Source: Hyphobacterium indicum
GTDB taxonomy: Bacteria; Pseudomonadota; Alphaproteobacteria; Caulobacterales; Maricaulaceae
NCBI RefSeq assembly: GCF_003129605.1
Contig: NZ_QBDX01000004.1
Location: 744,001 to 808,000, forward strand
Direction of reading: 5' to 3'
DNA length: 64,000 nt
Position numbers and translations under genes: made by a program
Shown: positions 61,915-64,000 of the stretch, in pieces
How positions within the stretch are numbered: position 1 is the first letter of the stretch
Layout: every line of letters starts with the position of its first letter
The notes under the pieces: generated by a model
Told to the model about the DNA's origin: nothing
What the model saw: only the letters and a program-made list of their open reading frames with translations
The model's database searches: none

Positions 61915-61939
61915 AAAAACCCAGCATTAAGCTGGGTTA
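61915..61939 (-). terminator. Rho-independent terminator of the DUF885 gene
   Basis: An 8-bp stem (AACCCAGC with GCTGGGTT) and 5-nt loop ending on the minus strand in TTTTT. The stop codon of the DUF885 gene is part of the stem region. Confidence 0.88.
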
Positions 61940-63691
61940 TTCGCCTTCCTCCGCCGCCTCTGCTTCCGCCTGCGCCTGCTCGATCCATGCCATGGTGCGG
62001 TCTTCCAGATAACCCAGCGGCACGGCCCCTTCCGACAGCAATTCGTCATGGAAATCGCGGATGTCGAAAGCCTCGCCGAGGCGCGCCTCGGCGCGGGCCC
62101 GCAAATCCCGCATCAGCAATTCACCGGTCTTGTAGGCCAGCGCCTGTCCCGGCCAGGAAATATAGCGCGAGACTTCAGTGCGGATATTGTGCGGAGCGAG
62201 AGCGGAGTTCTCGAGGAAGCAGGCCTCGGCCTGGTCCCGTGTCCAGCCCATATAGTGGATACCGGTATCGACCACGAGCCGGCAGGCGCGCCACATCTCG
62301 TAAGTGAGCCGGCCAAACTGGTCATAGGGCGTTGAATACATGCCCATTTCTTCCGCGAGAAACTCGGTATAGAGCCCCCAGCCTTCACCAAAGGCGGTGA
62401 TATAGGTATTGCGCCGGAATTCCGGCACATTTTCCAGCTCCTGCGCCAGCGCGATCTGGTGATGGTGGCCCGGCACGGCCTCATGTACGGTCAGCGCCGG
62501 CAGATTGTAGAGCGGCCGCTGCGACAGGTTATAGGTGTTGACCATATATCCGCCGGCCACGCCATTCTCCAGCGATCCCGGCCAGTAGCGCCCCGTCGTA
62601 TAGGTCGGCGCCATCGAGGCCGGCACGGGCCGGACGCCATAGGGCAGGCGCGGCATGCGGCCGAAAAAGCGCGGCATGGCATCATCCGCCCGCTTGGCAA
62701 TCCAGGCGGCCACCATCAGCAACTCTTCCTCGCTCTCGGCATAGAATTGCGGATCGGTCCGCATGAAATTCAGGAATTCCGCGAATGTGCCGTCAAATTC
62801 CACTTCCTCGATGATGGCTTCCATCTCCGAGCGGATCCGGGCAACTTCGGCCAGACCCCGCTGATGCACTTCCTCCGGGCTGGTATCCAGCGTGGTGTGA
62901 TAGCGCACCAGCGCCTGGTATTGCTCGCGCCCGCCCGGAACCGAGGAAATGCCCAGATCTTCGCGCGCCGCCGGCACATATTCCTCGTCCATGAAGGTGA
63001 GAAGATCGCGATAGGCGGGCAGGACATGATCTTCCACAGCCGCCACGGCCTCCGCGCGCAACCGGTCGCGTTCGGCTTGCGGCACGCCGCGCGGCAGAGC
63101 ATCGATCGGTGCCACCATGCCGGTGTCCTCGACACTCATCGCCGCAATCGCCGCAATCTGGTCACGCACCCCGCCAATGATATTGGCCGGCTGGGTATGG
63201 CCGTCCTCTATGCCCTGGCGCATCCAGTAGATGTTCTCGTCCAGATAACGCGGCAGGTCTTCCAGCCGCGCAATCCAGTTCTCCGCCTCCTCAACATTCG
63301 AGGGCCGGGTCGAGGACGCAACGTAAAGCGGGGTCGAGAAAAAGCCGCTATCATTGGAAAACGGCGCGCGCTGCATGTCATATTGCGCCAGCTCGACACG
63401 GAAGCGCAGGAGATAGTCCAGCGTGGCGAAATTGACGATCTGCGCGGCTGGCAGATTGTCTTCCTCGATCGCCTCCAGCCGCTCAAGGAACACCACATCA
63501 GCGGCGCGATCCTCGGCAAAGCGTTCCGGCGAGAGATCGTCCCAGCGCCCGGCCGCATCCGGATTCTCGTCCGGATCATCGCGGTTTTCATGCGCTTCGA
63601 AGTCGGCAATCAGCGCCTCGAAATCCTCGGCATCATCGGCAAGGGCCGGAGCCGTAAAAAGAAGTCCTGAAACCAGAATGGCGCGCAGCAT
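61937..63691 (-). CDS. DUF885 metallopeptidase-like exported protein
   Basis: A 584-residue protein with a signal peptide (LRAILVSGLLFTAPALA), so it is periplasmic. The DUF885 signature HEAVPGHHHQIALAQE (about residues 405-420) provides an HExxxHH zinc-like site, and FGEGWGLYTEFLAEEMG follows as a probable third ligand. These proteins are related to thermolysin-type peptidases and may degrade small peptides. Length and order are normal for the family. A terminator closes the transcript. Confidence 0.9.
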   Translation of the reverse strand: MLRAILVSGLLFTAPALADDAEDFEALIADFEAHENRDDPDENPDAAGRWDDLSPERFAEDRAADVVFLERLEAIEEDNLPAAQIVNFATLDYLLRFRVELAQYDMQRAPFSNDSGFFSTPLYVASSTRPSNVEEAENWIARLEDLPRYLDENIYWMRQGIEDGHTQPANIIGGVRDQIAAIAAMSVEDTGMVAPIDALPRGVPQAERDRLRAEAVAAVEDHVLPAYRDLLTFMDEEYVPAAREDLGISSVPGGREQYQALVRYHTTLDTSPEEVHQRGLAEVARIRSEMEAIIEEVEFDGTFAEFLNFMRTDPQFYAESEEELLMVAAWIAKRADDAMPRFFGRMPRLPYGVRPVPASMAPTYTTGRYWPGSLENGVAGGYMVNTYNLSQRPLYNLPALTVHEAVPGHHHQIALAQELENVPEFRRNTYITAFGEGWGLYTEFLAEEMGMYSTPYDQFGRLTYEMWRACRLVVDTGIHYMGWTRDQAEACFLENSALAPHNIRTEVSRYISWPGQALAYKTGELLMRDLRARAEARLGEAFDIRDFHDELLSEGAVPLGYLEDRTMAWIEQAQAEAEAAEEGE

Positions 63692-63765
63692 GTCTCTCTC
63701 CCCGAGTGTTCGCCGGAGAGACTAGACCAGATTCTTCAGATGTCAGCCCTGAGGGTCAGGACGTC

Positions 63766-64000
63766 CTAGCCGCGCTTGAGGTCTTCCGGACGCAGGCCGA
63801 GTCGCTTGATGACCTGCTTGTCGACGAATTTTTCCGGCAGAAGGCGCGGCATGGTCCAGTTTTCAAACCGCTGCGGCACTTCAGCATAGCGGTTTTTCGG
63901 ATTGGCCGCCGTCAGGCAGTGATGCACGCGTGTCCCGATCTGGCGGGGCGGAAGACCTTTCGGACCACGATCCAGCATCCAGTGAAACACCCGCTCCATG
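63766..64000 (-). CDS. C-terminal part of an SDR-like oxidoreductase (partial)
   Basis: The frame is open to the right edge of the window, so the start lies beyond it. The visible 78 or so residues (HHCLTAANPKNRYAEVPQRF, then LPEKFVDKQVIKRLGL) match the C-terminal tail of short-chain dehydrogenases, in which a 'KxRY' strand is followed by a basic helix. The catalytic core is not in view, so the assignment is tentative. A Met at 63999 is internal. Confidence 0.6.
   Translation of the reverse strand, partial: MERVFHWMLDRGPKGLPPRQIGTRVHHCLTAANPKNRYAEVPQRFENWTMPRLLPEKFVDKQVIKRLGLRPEDLKRG

Noticed and set aside
62459-63670. Plus-strand reading frame opposite the DUF885 gene
   Set aside because: Antisense to a gene with clear motifs and a terminator. 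Composition is that of a shadow frame.

Overview
The window is a stretch of alphaproteobacterial chromosome. A high-GC housekeeping background carries alphaproteobacterial markers: a DUF1134/EipA homologue, infC apart from rpmI-rplT, and a DUF2924-serine recombinase module. Within it sit accessory blocks rich in metal-resistance and mobile genes. A Maricaulales/Hyphomonadaceae-like host is plausible, but the sequence alone cannot settle the genus. No rRNA genes or CRISPR arrays were seen. The only tRNA is tRNA-Ser(GGA) at 25858-25947.

Region 1 (1-25.6 kb) is accessory. A minus-strand copper operon runs from about 10.8 kb to the left edge: small Cys/Met-rich exported protein, cusC, cusB (with a fused CusF-like tail), cusA, cueR, then copA behind a CueR operator, a SAM methyltransferase and an APC permease cut by the window edge. 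Most of these genes overlap by 4 bp. Next come a hipBA-type module, an intact IS6-family element abutting the remnant of an IS3-type transposase, and a second RND operon (adaptor, HAE1 pump, two hotdog thioesterases) with a divergent MarR regulator. An intact IS3-family element with a candidate -1 frameshift site follows. The last part is a low-GC block of unrecognised genes feeding into a small protein-DUF2924-serine recombinase-HTH module that ends just before tRNA-Ser, whose 3' end points into this block.

Region 2 (26-47.5 kb) is mostly core: msrA, a DUF4386 membrane protein, an L,D-transpeptidase, an AhpD-like protein, serB-like and serA, a peroxiredoxin, a 2OG-Fe(II) oxygenase, lepA, eipA-like, a GNAT acetyltransferase, an rhlE-like helicase, and the rpmI-rplT-DUF1272-pheS-(membrane protein)-pheT group. 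A 3 kb segment encoding a large HET-C-like exported protein lies between two 89-bp direct repeats, and a low-GC HNH endonuclease-like gene follows it.

Region 3 (47.6-55.1 kb) separates rpmI-rplT from infC. It holds a second copper cassette controlled by a CsoR-like repressor and its operator (TolC-like lipoprotein, multicopper oxidase, DUF4396, CusF-like, PepSY). A MerC-like transporter behind a Zur-box-like palindrome follows, then two exported proteins built from one unrecognised domain, present four times in the larger and once in the smaller.

Region 4 (55.2-64 kb) contains infC with an apparent AUA start codon, two glycosyltransferases, an alpha/beta hydrolase, a nucleotide-sugar-epimerase-like protein, a TPR protein, a degenerate EAL-like protein, a DUF885 peptidase-like protein with a clear terminator, and the C-terminus of an SDR-like protein at the right edge.
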